From a virus, in IMG/VR virus record IMGVR_UViG_3300015360_000041, positions 1 through 64,000 of that record: 64,000 nucleotides of DNA. One strand, given 5' to 3'. Below the pieces are notes generated by a model. It worked only from the letters and a program-made list of their open reading frames with translations. It was not told the DNA's origin and made no database searches. Positions 16,497-26,587 of this stretch are shown here, in pieces; position 1 is the stretch's first letter, and each line of letters starts with the position of its first letter. Made by a program: the position numbers and the translations under genes.

Positions 16497-17702
16497 TCAA
16501 ATTATATTTTTAACATACACGAATACTTTTACGCCGGCGTTAGGGACGCATATTACATTTCCGTTTGCGATCTCGGATTTTACCGCGGAGTGTTTCATGG
16601 GCTGCCTGTGTTTTATTTCATCTGTATGTACCCAGTAATTCATAACCCCGCCCTTCGAGTAGTTTACGAACGTGAACCCAATATCTTCCAGGCTGCCGCC
16701 GATATTGTGGTCGTAGTCGGAATAGAACTTGATTTCGTTCACCTGTATAGATTTCTTGCCAACTTCCAGGAACTCATGGTTGTTTATGAAATGTCTGAAC
16801 AGTCTAGAGCTTCCGCCGACGACAGAGTGATATTTCAATGTACCGACGCGTATGATTTCTATCACCCCGGGTTTCTTGGCGAAAAAATTGTAGCCGAATG
16901 TGTATAACATGACTAGAGTGCCGGCTTTCAAACTATTTCTGTCTTTTTTGAGAACCATCCCGAGATTTAGAGACGCACCTCTGCTGCCATAGAAACAGTT
17001 CTTCTTTTCAAATTCCCTGGCGACCGCGCCATCTACGACCACTATCTCACAGTCCCTCGCGTATATCCTGTCGATAGTCTTGTGCGCGGCGTGTAAGATA
17101 TACGATTTCAGTATTTCTTTTTTCGCCGGGTCATTCCACTCGAAGTCTTTTACCCACATTTTGAACGAGTTATTCTGCTCTGACTGTAACGACAAATTGA
17201 AAAAATACGACTTGTCTATGTCGTTCAACGAGTGTTTCGAACTGTCGATATAGCATATCTCATATCTCATGCCAGATCTAGTATGGAAATAATATTGGTT
17301 GTTTTCGACGGTATAATCAATTTTGCTGATATTCAGAAACGCTGTCATCTCGTTATTATATAACGTGTGTTTCGCCTGTAACGAATACACCGTGTACCCA
17401 CAATCGTATATCTTGAAAATGTTGTCATTTAATATTTTTACGGCATCGTTATTATATTTTAGATCGATAACACTGTTTTCGTGTAAAATTGTGTCCTTGC
17501 TGTTAGAATCAAAATATTTATAGTTCGGCTGTTCATATTTGACAAAATTTAATTTCCCGGTATCCAAGAATATGTTATTGTTGTCGTGTGTGTAATAATA
17601 CGCGTGTAGATTTAATTCATTTACGAATATATCGAATATATCCGTGGGGTCATATGCGGCGTCGAAATTGAAGTATGTTATCGTATTGTCGTCTACTGAC
17701 AT
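16497..17702 (-). CDS. Homing-endonuclease-associated protein (Hef-type C-terminal domain)
   Basis: A 401-aa protein with A/T-rich codon use. Residues about 205-380 show the domain often fused to the C-terminus of phage Vsr-like/Hef homing endonucleases: RIYARDCEIV, a GSRGASLNLG turn, a strand LVMLYTFGY, then VVGGSSRLFRHFINNH, IKFYSDYDHN and a GFTFVNYS end, a pattern like a GNAT fold. The N-terminal 190 residues are unassigned and may be a decayed nuclease part. The next gene upstream (17729), 26 bp away, encodes the nuclease itself, so the two may be parts of one former endonuclease. No clear catalytic motif is seen in this part. Confidence 0.55.
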   Translation of the reverse strand: MSVDDNTITYFNFDAAYDPTDIFDIFVNELNLHAYYYTHDNNNIFLDTGKLNFVKYEQPNYKYFDSNSKDTILHENSVIDLKYNNDAVKILNDNIFKIYDCGYTVYSLQAKHTLYNNEMTAFLNISKIDYTVENNQYYFHTRSGMRYEICYIDSSKHSLNDIDKSYFFNLSLQSEQNNSFKMWVKDFEWNDPAKKEILKSYILHAAHKTIDRIYARDCEIVVVDGAVAREFEKKNCFYGSRGASLNLGMVLKKDRNSLKAGTLVMLYTFGYNFFAKKPGVIEIIRVGTLKYHSVVGGSSRLFRHFINNHEFLEVGKKSIQVNEIKFYSDYDHNIGGSLEDIGFTFVNYSKGGVMNYWVHTDEIKHRQPMKHSAVKSEIANGNVICVPNAGVKVFVYVKNII

Positions 17703-17728
17703 GTTTGCTATGGCGGTGTCACCTACAG

Positions 17729-18898
17729 CTAATTCGTAGTTGTATCGACTAATACGGCCGTAGAAATATCGGTATATTTGATTTCGTCTTGTGTAATTTC
17801 ACTGACGGTGTAGCTTGTAAATTTATCATGTGATTTATTGATATGATTACGTAATAGCGTTTTTATATTGTTGCTGTTATGTTTCCACTCGTTTTCAAAA
17901 ACGTGGAATAATTTTATGTTTTGTTTACTTGCGGCTGTGGATTTATTGTAATGATAGTTCGTGTCCGTTTTATATTTCTCTGAGTGCCAGAATACGCCGT
18001 TGTACTCTACTGCCAGATTTACGTCTTTGCAGTATATGTCTAAGTGCTTGCCGTTCAGTATTGTTTTATTTGTCTGCTCGGTATTCGTAAACTGTTTTAT
18101 GTAGTCAAATAACTCGAGTTCCGCGCAAGATATGTTACTGTTGATGGGATTACACTCGGTACACGGGCACACGTCGTATAACTTAACTCGCTGGTACAGT
18201 AATTTGTACGGTATTTCATAATATCTGTCACATTTTGTGCACAATATCTTTAACAAGTTTTCATTCAATATTTCAAAATTATGTATGTCGTAATCTCTCG
18301 GCAGTTTATACATGTAAAAATTGACCCAGGTTTTTTGGATTTTGTTTTTAAAATATACTGATTTATTGAAACTTGCCGCCCCGTATCTTTTCATGTTTGT
18401 CGCAACCGACTTAGTTTTTATGTCTAAATGCGTCAGTGGCGATTTGCTGTTATACTTGAGTATGCAAGTGTTCTGTTTTTTCTGCTGGATGTCATGTACC
18501 AATAACACATTTTCCACGCCGTATCTGTCCATACACGTCTGCCTGTATTTCTCTTTGCCCTCGTCACTCTGCATATAACTATCGTGACCGAATAACATGT
18601 TATTGGTTATTTTAGCTTTACCGCGCGAGCACGCTTTGCAGGTATAAAACCCGTGTCTGTTAACATTCTGCACGTATTTGTAATACATTAACGATTTTTC
18701 TGCGTCACATTTAGTGCAAATCGCAGTAATGGCTGCATGCGAATTCGTAGACAAATCATGTATCTTGACGTCTGCAGTGTAAATCACACCCTGCGCCGTC
18801 TTATCGCCATTTTCTAATTCGTATCCCTTGCTGAGAAAATAGCTTTTGTTTGTATTATTGATTTTTATCTGTATCTTTTCTTCTTTAATCATATGCAC
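17729..18898 (-). CDS. Vsr-like (EDxHD-type) homing endonuclease
   Basis: A 389-aa protein. The N-terminal half has several Cys pairs (ICTKCDAEKS, FYTCKACSRG, KILCTKCDRYYE, CPCTECNP), probably zinc-binding DNA-recognition modules. Residues about 255-340 form a Vsr-like nuclease: CAELELFDYI, then LDIYCKDVNLAVEYNGVFWH and FHVFENEW, giving the catalytic Asp, Glu and His pattern of the EDxHD family. That family was first described next to split inteins and fractured phage genes. Here it lies between split nrdA and the truncated DNA polymerase gene, which is divergently transcribed 84 bp away. Codon use is more A/T-rich than in core genes. Confidence 0.7.
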   Translation of the reverse strand: MHMIKEEKIQIKINNTNKSYFLSKGYELENGDKTAQGVIYTADVKIHDLSTNSHAAITAICTKCDAEKSLMYYKYVQNVNRHGFYTCKACSRGKAKITNNMLFGHDSYMQSDEGKEKYRQTCMDRYGVENVLLVHDIQQKKQNTCILKYNSKSPLTHLDIKTKSVATNMKRYGAASFNKSVYFKNKIQKTWVNFYMYKLPRDYDIHNFEILNENLLKILCTKCDRYYEIPYKLLYQRVKLYDVCPCTECNPINSNISCAELELFDYIKQFTNTEQTNKTILNGKHLDIYCKDVNLAVEYNGVFWHSEKYKTDTNYHYNKSTAASKQNIKLFHVFENEWKHNSNNIKTLLRNHINKSHDKFTSYTVSEITQDEIKYTDISTAVLVDTTTN

Positions 18899-18982
18899 TA
18901 TATATAGTATTATGTATTATATAATATAATTATTATTTGTTTAAAAATAAACTAATAAACAATTATATTATATAACAATTAT

Positions 18983-20311
18983 ATGGAACGCATGATTATC
19001 GATAGGAAAAAAAAGCAATTATCTACAGATGAAATATCATATTTAGATACGCTTAGTGAATACGATGTTATTGCGTTAATGAAAGAATGTAACGACAAAT
19101 ATAATTACCATAACGCCGTTCAGACAGGATTAAAATTAATTTTAAACTCTGTTTATGGTGCATTCGGTAACGAGTTTTTCGTGTGTTCCACGACTGATAT
19201 TGCAGGGGCCATCACGGCGATGGGTCGTGACCTTATCAAATACATGGATACTATTAATGAGACGTATTGGTACGAGTACTGGCATGAAGACGATGAGCTG
19301 CACGAGCATTTAAAAATAAGCGATGTCGAAAAAATACCAGATAACTGGATTCACAGAGAGTCGAAGACACTGCACGAAGGCGAAGTCACCCAGTTAGATA
19401 TGGAAGACGGCACGTACCAGAGAGAAGTGTCTGTGAGTAACTATGTTGATACTGATTCTTTATTTTGTTCATTCGAACCGGCAATGAATAGCGCTAAATG
19501 GAAAGGCGATGAACAAGATTTCATCACAAAAATAGCTGAATTCAGACTGGAGCCGTTGTTCAAATCGAAGCTCAAGGGTTATGCGAAGAAATACCGTGTC
19601 GAAAATATACAGGAGTTTGAATTAGAGAATATTAATGAGTCGGTAATATTTTTGACGAAAAAGAAATACATCAAGCACACGATACGGGAAGATGGCACGC
19701 AATACCCGAGACTGCAGAATATTGTGCCGAAAGGCGTGCAGCTTATTCAGAAGGGGACACCTAAATTCGCCAGAGAGAAAGTCATGCAGATTATCAATTA
19801 CTTGTTTGATAATTCAACATCGTATAATATCAAAGACCTGTTGAAATTTGTCAGGGACCTGAAGAAGGAATTCGAATTGACAGATATTAACGATATTGTA
19901 CAGTCTACGAATATAAACAATTACTGGTCTAGCAAGTTGATTGTGGACGGCCAACTCACAGATGGTCCTGGAGTAGTACATGACAAAGACAAGCTCATTT
20001 ACGGCAAGGGCACGTATTACACAATAAAGGCAGCTGGTCTATACAATAACTTGCTGTACAAACACGCTGAGCTGATTAACACATACGAGGTCATAAAACC
20101 CGGTACAAAAGTAAAGATATACCCGTGTCTCGACAGTGAGAATGATAAATTTTGTTACATATTGGGCAAATATCCGAAGGAATTCGCGCCGGCCGTCGAT
20201 TATGACGAATTATTTCAGAAAACGATAGCAGCCCAGGTTAATACATATATTAGTGCGTTAGGTCTGCCGGAACTGAATAAGCGTCTAAAGGTCGTAATAT
20301 CACTGTTTTAA
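18983..20311 (+). CDS. Family B DNA polymerase, C-terminal fragment only
   Basis: A 442-aa protein holding the later part of a T4 gp43-like polymerase: motif B in KLILNSVYGAFGN (about residues 51-63), motif C in NYVDTDSLF (usual YxDTDS), KKKYI of the KKxY block, and the thumb. The 3'-5' exonuclease domain and motif A (DxxSLYPS) are missing. The protein begins directly upstream of motif B with its own ATG and no intein sequence. The missing N-terminal part must be encoded elsewhere in the genome, because a phage with this set of replication genes needs it. Split gp43 genes are known in some T4-like phages, usually beside a homing endonuclease as here. Confidence 0.85.
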   Translation: MERMIIDRKKKQLSTDEISYLDTLSEYDVIALMKECNDKYNYHNAVQTGLKLILNSVYGAFGNEFFVCSTTDIAGAITAMGRDLIKYMDTINETYWYEYWHEDDELHEHLKISDVEKIPDNWIHRESKTLHEGEVTQLDMEDGTYQREVSVSNYVDTDSLFCSFEPAMNSAKWKGDEQDFITKIAEFRLEPLFKSKLKGYAKKYRVENIQEFELENINESVIFLTKKKYIKHTIREDGTQYPRLQNIVPKGVQLIQKGTPKFAREKVMQIINYLFDNSTSYNIKDLLKFVRDLKKEFELTDINDIVQSTNINNYWSSKLIVDGQLTDGPGVVHDKDKLIYGKGTYYTIKAAGLYNNLLYKHAELINTYEVIKPGTKVKIYPCLDSENDKFCYILGKYPKEFAPAVDYDELFQKTIAAQVNTYISALGLPELNKRLKVVISLF

Positions 20312-20329
20312 AAAACAACTATAAATAAT

Positions 20330-21436
20330 ATGACGAATATAAATTTCGACCCGACATATGACGATTACATCTTGAACAAAATTTATGACAGAATAACAGA
20401 TTTCTCTGTCAATTCTGTGTATCTTGAGATAAACAAGGAGAAATTTGAAGAGATAATAGAAAATAATTTCTTAGAACTGGACGCATACGAGAAGACTGAG
20501 CATGTGTATTCTAAATCGACTAACAACTTAGAACCGTACACGACCAGGGCACTCATGTCAAAGGAATTTGCTGTAGTGTATTCCATAACGAATCACAACG
20601 AGAAGTCTGAGACAGACAAGAATTTCGATTACGACAAAGACGGCATATGGACTGCCAGTAATTTCACGTTCTATTACGACAACAAGAACGCGTCAAAGAT
20701 AAAAACCGTGATTTCCCAACTGAAAGAAAATATAAGAACACAGGAGATAAAAAATAGATTTTATACGATAGGCGCAGATTCTACAGGGTTTGTTTTAAAT
20801 GCAGAGAAAGTGAATACTATGACATTAGACTTGGCGTTGAATTACGGCTCAAAATTTGTTGTGGCGCACGACGAGATTTACGAGGCGTTAAAGACACAGT
20901 TTTCTGGTCTAATATTACTGCACGGGACTCCAGGAACTGGCAAGACTACTTACATCCGACATTTGATTAAATTATTATGCAACGACAAGACGATAATATA
21001 TGTCCCGACATACATGGTGGAACAACTGGCAAATCCTGAATTTATATCGTTTATACAGAGATTCAAGGAGGCGATACTCATATTGGAAGACGCCGAATTT
21101 TGTCTACAAACAAGGGATGACGAACGCGGCGGTGCGCAAGCTGTTTCGAATCTTTTGAACATCACAAACGGGCTTTTAAACGACGTCACAAAGATACAGG
21201 TGATTGCGACTTTCAACATGGACAAGAAAAATATAGATAAAGCATTATTACGTCCGGGTCGTTTATTGAAAGAATGGAAGTTTGATAAGTTATCTATGGA
21301 AGAATCGATTAATCTGTCAAAGTCTTTGAACAAAGACATCAGCATAACCACGAACATGACGCTTGCCGAGATTTATTCCGGCAAGACGCAGACTACGAAA
21401 ACAAAAAAACGCATTGGAATTAAAGACGAAGAATAA
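20330..21436 (+). CDS. AAA+ ATPase
   Basis: A 368-aa protein. Residues about 190-335 form an AAA+ domain: Walker A GTPGTGKT (199-206), Walker B ILILEDAEF, sensor 1 in IQVIATFNMD, and an arginine-finger/sensor region LLRPGRLLKEW. The N-terminal 180 residues are unassigned. The closest layout I know is the BCS1/proteasome-type AAA group, which remodels proteins. It follows the polymerase fragment by 18 bp, so it may work in replication or virion assembly. Partner unknown. Confidence 0.8.
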   Translation: MTNINFDPTYDDYILNKIYDRITDFSVNSVYLEINKEKFEEIIENNFLELDAYEKTEHVYSKSTNNLEPYTTRALMSKEFAVVYSITNHNEKSETDKNFDYDKDGIWTASNFTFYYDNKNASKIKTVISQLKENIRTQEIKNRFYTIGADSTGFVLNAEKVNTMTLDLALNYGSKFVVAHDEIYEALKTQFSGLILLHGTPGTGKTTYIRHLIKLLCNDKTIIYVPTYMVEQLANPEFISFIQRFKEAILILEDAEFCLQTRDDERGGAQAVSNLLNITNGLLNDVTKIQVIATFNMDKKNIDKALLRPGRLLKEWKFDKLSMEESINLSKSLNKDISITTNMTLAEIYSGKTQTTKTKKRIGIKDEE

Positions 21437-21726
21437 TGTGGTCAACTGATGATATTTTAAGAACAGAAAATTTCAATGACTTAAGCAAGTCCCAGCTGCT
21501 TGATATAATATCTGTATTGCGCAATGACCTGAAATACCACAAGTATCGCAGAGACGTGGCACAAGAGCAATCGCAGACGCTCATAACATCACTGAACGCA
21601 CAACTGGTCGCAGAAAAGAAAGATTTCGAGAGAATAAAACAGTCCAATGTAAATTTTTATAATAAAATCAGCAGACAGTTGACTCTATGGGAGCGTATAA
21701 AAGGCCGAATAGACCTCAAGAATTAA
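21436..21726 (+). CDS. Small coiled-coil protein
   Basis: A 96-aa protein with a long predicted helix (about 20-75, heptad-like Leu/Ile spacing) and a basic end. Its ATG overlaps the last base of the AAA ATPase stop, so the two are coupled and may interact. Function unknown. Confidence 0.6.
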   Translation: MWSTDDILRTENFNDLSKSQLLDIISVLRNDLKYHKYRRDVAQEQSQTLITSLNAQLVAEKKDFERIKQSNVNFYNKISRQLTLWERIKGRIDLKN

Positions 21727-21857
21727 AATATGTAATAACACTTTAAAAATTAATAAATTTATAAAAAGAGAAGAATTATTAAAATATTTGATTTTATGCT
21801 GGAGTAATGGATATAAAAGAATATATAAATTTGAAAACAAAAATAACATAACATACT

Positions 21858-24800
21858 ATGGCAAGTACCTCACGCAAATATTCTAGTATAAACGACCAAA
21901 CTGCGCAGCAAATACGCAACAATCAGAACACCCTAGAGATTTTAACTAAAATGGACCAGGCGTTACACAGCACGGAATCTTTCGTGACGGTGAAGACGAC
22001 TGACGCCACGGGCAAGGAAACTACGTCGCAGATAATCACTGTGGGATACTTCAAGCAGAAACTCGACCAGCTATTCAAGATGGTGAAGGTGCTGTCTGGA
22101 GTAGACGGCAATCCCGCGGCGTTGCAGATTGCCAACAACCAATTCAAAAGAATTGTTGTTGCCGATTTGAATTTAGAGCCTAAGCCAATCCCAGCAATAA
22201 CACCGGTGACGACTTTCAGGGCCGACCCAAACTGGATATTCGACGCATTCCTAAATCCAAAGATTTCTGTGGAACTTGACTTGACGGACAAGATTGACGA
22301 CGACACAAAGACGATACAGTCTAAGCGGTTCATCGTAGAATTTGACAGAGTTGTCACGTTAGACCCTAACGGCAACGAGTCAATACAGCTTACGCCTGCC
22401 GGAGCTGCCAGGAAGATAGAATTTGAAGCAAAGTACAAAGGAAAGAGCAACATCGACATGGTCGAGTTCATAACATGGCTAGACACTCCTGGACTGGTAA
22501 ACCGCGTGGACGACACATTGTTGGACCAAGACTTTTTCAGAGTGGAGCCGAACAGACTGCAACACAAAGGAGACTTCACCATATCCGGTACGGACATCGA
22601 CACGCTAAACAAGAAATTATGGTATCTTTTAGATACCCTCACATATTACGACATATCTGACCCTTACAATCCGCCGAAACCAATCGATTTGAAAATCGGA
22701 GACTCGGTGAACGTAAACCCAAACCTTGCAGGTGTTCAATCTACCACTGTATACAAGGTCGTAGAAATATCCACAATCACATCCGAGTACAGAGTGCGTT
22801 TCGAACAGATGTACGGCGAAGAACCGATTCCCGTCAGACTAAACGCATTGAGCATATATTCGGACAGAGTTAAAAACAGGTCGGTTAAAATATCGGTAGG
22901 CTTCGACGACCACTGCGTCATATTCGTAAGACAGATAGATGACACGAACAACTTGGTCGGATTAGACTGGAGTCCTGGTGTCGGTTTCTGGACGAACGAC
23001 TTAAGATTAGACAACGCGAACGGAGAGCTTTTCTCGGAATTCTACATAAAGAAAGTTTACGATTACGGCCTCGTCATAGATGATTTGGTTTCTAAGAAAG
23101 TGCCTAACTACTATGGCATTAAACCGAGCGCGCCAAAACTCGATGTTACTAACTTCAAGGTAGTACAGATAAACGCACACTTGACGCAGACTGTGGAGGC
23201 TGAGCAGATACGCGACTTACACAACAACAAGAACAACCTAACGTCTGAGATTCAGCAGATTCAAGACACTGTCGAGAAGACCAACAGACTGATACAGACG
23301 ACGGTATTCGATTCGGCAGCAGACAGAAAGCGTTCTGAGGACGAACTATCATTGTTGACCAATAAATTGAACACTAAGAACCAGACAAAGTTCTCTGTAG
23401 TGCAGGACATCCTCGCAAGCAAGAAGAACCTAAACAAGATTGCGCCTACATACCACGCCAGGGGGTTCTTCCCTATGCCCGAGGCTGTAGACTCAACGAA
23501 GACGTCACCTCAGGAAGTTGTACAGTTCGAGATTTGGTACCGCAAACTTTCAACGTCAGGCGCGGAGAATCCGATTCTCACAATTCCAGACTTGAACAAC
23601 AGCGCTGCGAGGTCTGCCAATTCTGCGACTACACTGGCTAACGCAAACATAAGCAAACCGAAGACTGTAAACGGCGCCTTCTCTAACTGGCAGAAATACA
23701 AGTCAGATTCTAGAAAGCGTTCGCAAGACCCAATATCTGGAGACTGGTTCTGGCACATAGAGGACGTCAGCGACGCAAACACACCGAACATAAACCAGAT
23801 AGACATTCCGATACTCCCTGGCGAGAAGATTCAGATAAGAGTGAAATCCCTATCGGAAGTAGGTTGGCCTGAGACTCCCGTAGAGTCAGACTTCAGCGAG
23901 GTGATTACTGTGGAATTTCCTAGCGATTTGAACAACGTCTTAAACGAAGACGAGTTCATCCTCAAGGAAGCACAGGCCGACGACATCAAGGTGAAATTCG
24001 AGAGAGACTTGGAATCCCGCGGTTTAAACTTACACCTCAACTCAGCACTGAGAGACGGCGACATATATTACGCGCACAGGTCCGATGCCATCGCATCAGG
24101 TTTCAAGGATACCAACAACAAGAACATAAATCTGTACGACCAACTAGTATTGATGGTCGCGACCATCAATACTCTCGAAGAGACTGTCAACAGGGCCAAG
24201 GGTATTCTCGAGGTTTACCTGGTAAAGTCCGGAAACAAGATTAGACTGTTTACCGGTAACAACCTGACTTACAACATCAACCTGGAAGACTACATGACTA
24301 AGACCAAAATCGGCGTCGTGTCTGACCCGAGAGACAGTACGTCTAGGACTTACACGAACGAGACACTCCAGATAAACGACTTCTCGATATTGGTGAAGAA
24401 TTCTGCTGCTGTAGCGCCGCTAGGACTATTGTCTTACCGCGGTTACGGGCAGCCAGCTGGTCTCACTCCGTCGCGTTTCGCTTATGACGGCGAGTCGATT
24501 ACTGCGGGAAAAGGCGTACAGCCTATATGGGTTCAGAGCGATTCTTCCATATTGAACGCTGAGATTCCGGGTAACTCTGCGGTGTCATACCTGACGGCAC
24601 CTAGATACGCGACGCAACAGAACAACCAGTGGTTGTGGCTGCAGGTCCGCGACTTGAACGGTAACTACATATACGATTCGACCACAGGACAACCTGCTAA
24701 TATTTTATGGGATTCTTTTTTAAATGTTGCTTTTGGCACAAACACATATGCTGGTGGCGCCGGTCCAGCAGTTCAGAATTGTGCCACACGTATAATAGAC

Positions 24801-25757
24801 GCTATACATTCCACAGATTATAATGTAGGTTTCTACAGTAGTGGCTCGGTACAGGCCAAACATTCGCCAATACCTGGTACATATGCGCCAGTGACTAAGA
24901 TAACAAACGAACTAAACTGGTCTATAGCCGAGGGACACAGCACCGGTGGAGATACCACAATGTTGACAACCGTCGGTAAAGGTGACATGGGCTCTACGAT
25001 TCACCCGGTTGTTTCAGGATTCGGAGACATCGTGGACACGTCAACACAGTTGACTAAATACATAAAGACCGGAGACACCAACTCGGTGCTTGTGCCCATT
25101 TATATTTTCGCTAAGGCATACACAGGGACCAAGGTATTATCGGCAGTAGGACAAACTTTAGATAAAAATAAGCCGTTCGTTGATACGGCAACCCAGGCGT
25201 CTTCTGGAGATTTCCCGGGCATAACAACGAGCACAAGCGCTCCTGTAGGCAAGTTGGTAATTAACGTATCGTCAAATGCGAATAACACAATAAGAATAGG
25301 CGACAGGATAGTTCTTTCTGGATTGGTTACTCCATCATGTGTCGCAGCAAACAATAAACCGTTGAGAGTTACAAACGCGACTGCTGGTGGTATGATAACT
25401 ACCGACTATACATGTGTTGCATTTATCGGAGCAGCCGGGAATGAACCTACTATTGTACTCCAACAATTACACAAGAAATATGTCAATGTCGACTCAGGCC
25501 CAGAATTACACGCATATAATGTCTTAGGTCAAATAGGAGGGAACACACGATACGTCACTAATTATGTCGAGATAGTCACTACTACTGTGGCACCCAAGCC
25601 TAAAATACACACAAAGAAATTACGTTTCTACCTCGAAGACGAGAATAACATACGTCCGTTCGAGTTCCAGTTGAACTGGATATTGACACAATACAAACCG
25701 GTACAGTTATCAACTGTATTTAGCAGTGGCGGTGGCGGTCCATCTAGTTCTATCTAA
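21858..25757 (+). CDS. Large virion protein with FN3-like and coiled-coil parts
   Basis: A 1299-aa protein. The N-terminal part (about 1-60) and the stretch at about 440-520 have coiled-coil character (NLTSEIQQIQDTVEKTNRLI). Residues about 555-695 resemble fibronectin type III-like modules (IEDVSDANTPNINQ, LPGEKIQIRVKSLSEVGWP). The C-terminus is Gly/Ser-rich (SSGGGGPSSSI). This layout fits a tail, baseplate or adhesion protein. From about 24700 the codons turn A/T-rich for a stretch within a Gly/Ala/Thr-rich segment, suggesting an exchanged domain. It is followed by a terminator. Its exact place in the particle cannot be told from sequence. Confidence 0.6.
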   Translation: MASTSRKYSSINDQTAQQIRNNQNTLEILTKMDQALHSTESFVTVKTTDATGKETTSQIITVGYFKQKLDQLFKMVKVLSGVDGNPAALQIANNQFKRIVVADLNLEPKPIPAITPVTTFRADPNWIFDAFLNPKISVELDLTDKIDDDTKTIQSKRFIVEFDRVVTLDPNGNESIQLTPAGAARKIEFEAKYKGKSNIDMVEFITWLDTPGLVNRVDDTLLDQDFFRVEPNRLQHKGDFTISGTDIDTLNKKLWYLLDTLTYYDISDPYNPPKPIDLKIGDSVNVNPNLAGVQSTTVYKVVEISTITSEYRVRFEQMYGEEPIPVRLNALSIYSDRVKNRSVKISVGFDDHCVIFVRQIDDTNNLVGLDWSPGVGFWTNDLRLDNANGELFSEFYIKKVYDYGLVIDDLVSKKVPNYYGIKPSAPKLDVTNFKVVQINAHLTQTVEAEQIRDLHNNKNNLTSEIQQIQDTVEKTNRLIQTTVFDSAADRKRSEDELSLLTNKLNTKNQTKFSVVQDILASKKNLNKIAPTYHARGFFPMPEAVDSTKTSPQEVVQFEIWYRKLSTSGAENPILTIPDLNNSAARSANSATTLANANISKPKTVNGAFSNWQKYKSDSRKRSQDPISGDWFWHIEDVSDANTPNINQIDIPILPGEKIQIRVKSLSEVGWPETPVESDFSEVITVEFPSDLNNVLNEDEFILKEAQADDIKVKFERDLESRGLNLHLNSALRDGDIYYAHRSDAIASGFKDTNNKNINLYDQLVLMVATINTLEETVNRAKGILEVYLVKSGNKIRLFTGNNLTYNINLEDYMTKTKIGVVSDPRDSTSRTYTNETLQINDFSILVKNSAAVAPLGLLSYRGYGQPAGLTPSRFAYDGESITAGKGVQPIWVQSDSSILNAEIPGNSAVSYLTAPRYATQQNNQWLWLQVRDLNGNYIYDSTTGQPANILWDSFLNVAFGTNTYAGGAGPAVQNCATRIIDAIHSTDYNVGFYSSGSVQAKHSPIPGTYAPVTKITNELNWSIAEGHSTGGDTTMLTTVGKGDMGSTIHPVVSGFGDIVDTSTQLTKYIKTGDTNSVLVPIYIFAKAYTGTKVLSAVGQTLDKNKPFVDTATQASSGDFPGITTSTSAPVGKLVINVSSNANNTIRIGDRIVLSGLVTPSCVAANNKPLRVTNATAGGMITTDYTCVAFIGAAGNEPTIVLQQLHKKYVNVDSGPELHAYNVLGQIGGNTRYVTNYVEIVTTTVAPKPKIHTKKLRFYLEDENNIRPFEFQLNWILTQYKPVQLSTVFSSGGGGPSSSI

Positions 25758-25787
25758 TTTTTAATATATTGATTACTAATAAGTTAC

Positions 25788-25822
25788 AAAAAATCCGGAA
25801 AATAACTCATTCCGGATTTTTT
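25788..25822 (+). terminator. Intrinsic terminator after the large virion gene
   Basis: A 12-bp inverted repeat (AAAAAATCCGGA / TCCGGATTTTTT) with a T-tract on the plus strand. It separates the virion gene from the T9SS cargo gene. Confidence 0.85.
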
Positions 25823-25840
25823 TATATGGAAAATAATACA

Positions 25841-25848
25841 TATCTTTA
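25841..25848 (+). promoter_or_regulatory. Candidate -7 element TATCTTTA for the T9SS cargo gene
   Basis: TATCTTTA matches TAnnTTTR and has a T-run about 20 nt upstream that belongs to the terminator. It would give a 5' leader of about 28 nt before the ATG at 25881, so this promoter is of the ordinary kind and not leaderless. Confidence 0.45.
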
Positions 25849-25880
25849 CTCTATATTAACAACCTAAAAATCAAAAAAAC

Positions 25881-26567
25881 ATGAAAAATCAAATCTTATC
25901 TTTAATCTTTGTGATTAGTGCATTAACCGGTTTCTCTCAGACGTTGCCGACATACAAGACTACATCTAACTTGACGCCAATCCAAATCAGTGCGTGCGGT
26001 AACGAAAATTTCCAGACACCCGACACGTTGTTAGTTCCTGTAGGAGACAGTGTTTGGGTTGGGAATATAAACGTTTGGAATTACAACTGGCTCGGTTATG
26101 ATAGTATCGAAAAATTTTACCTTTTTAAACAAAATTTAATAACATCTATCGGTATTTGTATCGACACGGTGATTATAGGCAACAACGAAGATTTCCGGTT
26201 CAAGGTGACGAACACGACTAAATACAGATATGCAATTGTCCACATATTTCCGTTTCATACAACACATATGATATTTTATGTACGTGGGACTATGGGATTG
26301 ACCACTGGCATTCCGAGTCGTGACAACAGTAAAGCCGTGCTGAACGCGTTTCCTAATCCGGCGTCGACTGAATTGACGCTGACCTTCAATACGAACAAGC
26401 ACGACGAGAAAATAGAGCTGCTCGACATACATGGACGCATAATCATACAGAACACCGATGAGCGCGAGCTAGGCCGCAATACCGTTAAATTAGACGTGTC
26501 GCAACTTAGTGCAGGAATATACACCGCACGAATCGGTTCTGAAACTATCAAGTTCATGAAGATATAA
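25881..26567 (+). CDS. Secreted protein with type IX secretion (T9SS) sorting domain
   Basis: A 228-aa protein with a Sec signal peptide (MKNQILSLIFVISALTGFSQ, cleavage after about residue 20) and a C-terminal T9SS type A sorting domain at about 155-228: AFPNPASTELTLTF, IELLDIHGRII, LDVSQLSAGIYTARI and the end KFMKI. These are the standard blocks PNP, G-R and L-x-x-G-x-Y of that domain. The protein should cross the inner membrane by Sec, then be taken by the host's T9SS to the cell surface or medium. The middle (20-150) is unassigned. The gene has its own promoter and terminators on both sides, so it is a self-contained added unit (moron). Confidence 0.85.
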   Translation: MKNQILSLIFVISALTGFSQTLPTYKTTSNLTPIQISACGNENFQTPDTLLVPVGDSVWVGNINVWNYNWLGYDSIEKFYLFKQNLITSIGICIDTVIIGNNEDFRFKVTNTTKYRYAIVHIFPFHTTHMIFYVRGTMGLTTGIPSRDNSKAVLNAFPNPASTELTLTFNTNKHDEKIELLDIHGRIIIQNTDERELGRNTVKLDVSQLSAGIYTARIGSETIKFMKI

Positions 26568-26587
26568 CGGATTAGTCATTCTCACAA

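Noticed and set aside
21923-22642. A 239-aa open frame on the minus strand inside the 1299-aa virion gene
   Set aside because: No start region, no domain and Ser/Val-rich shadow composition. The plus-strand gene is continuous here.
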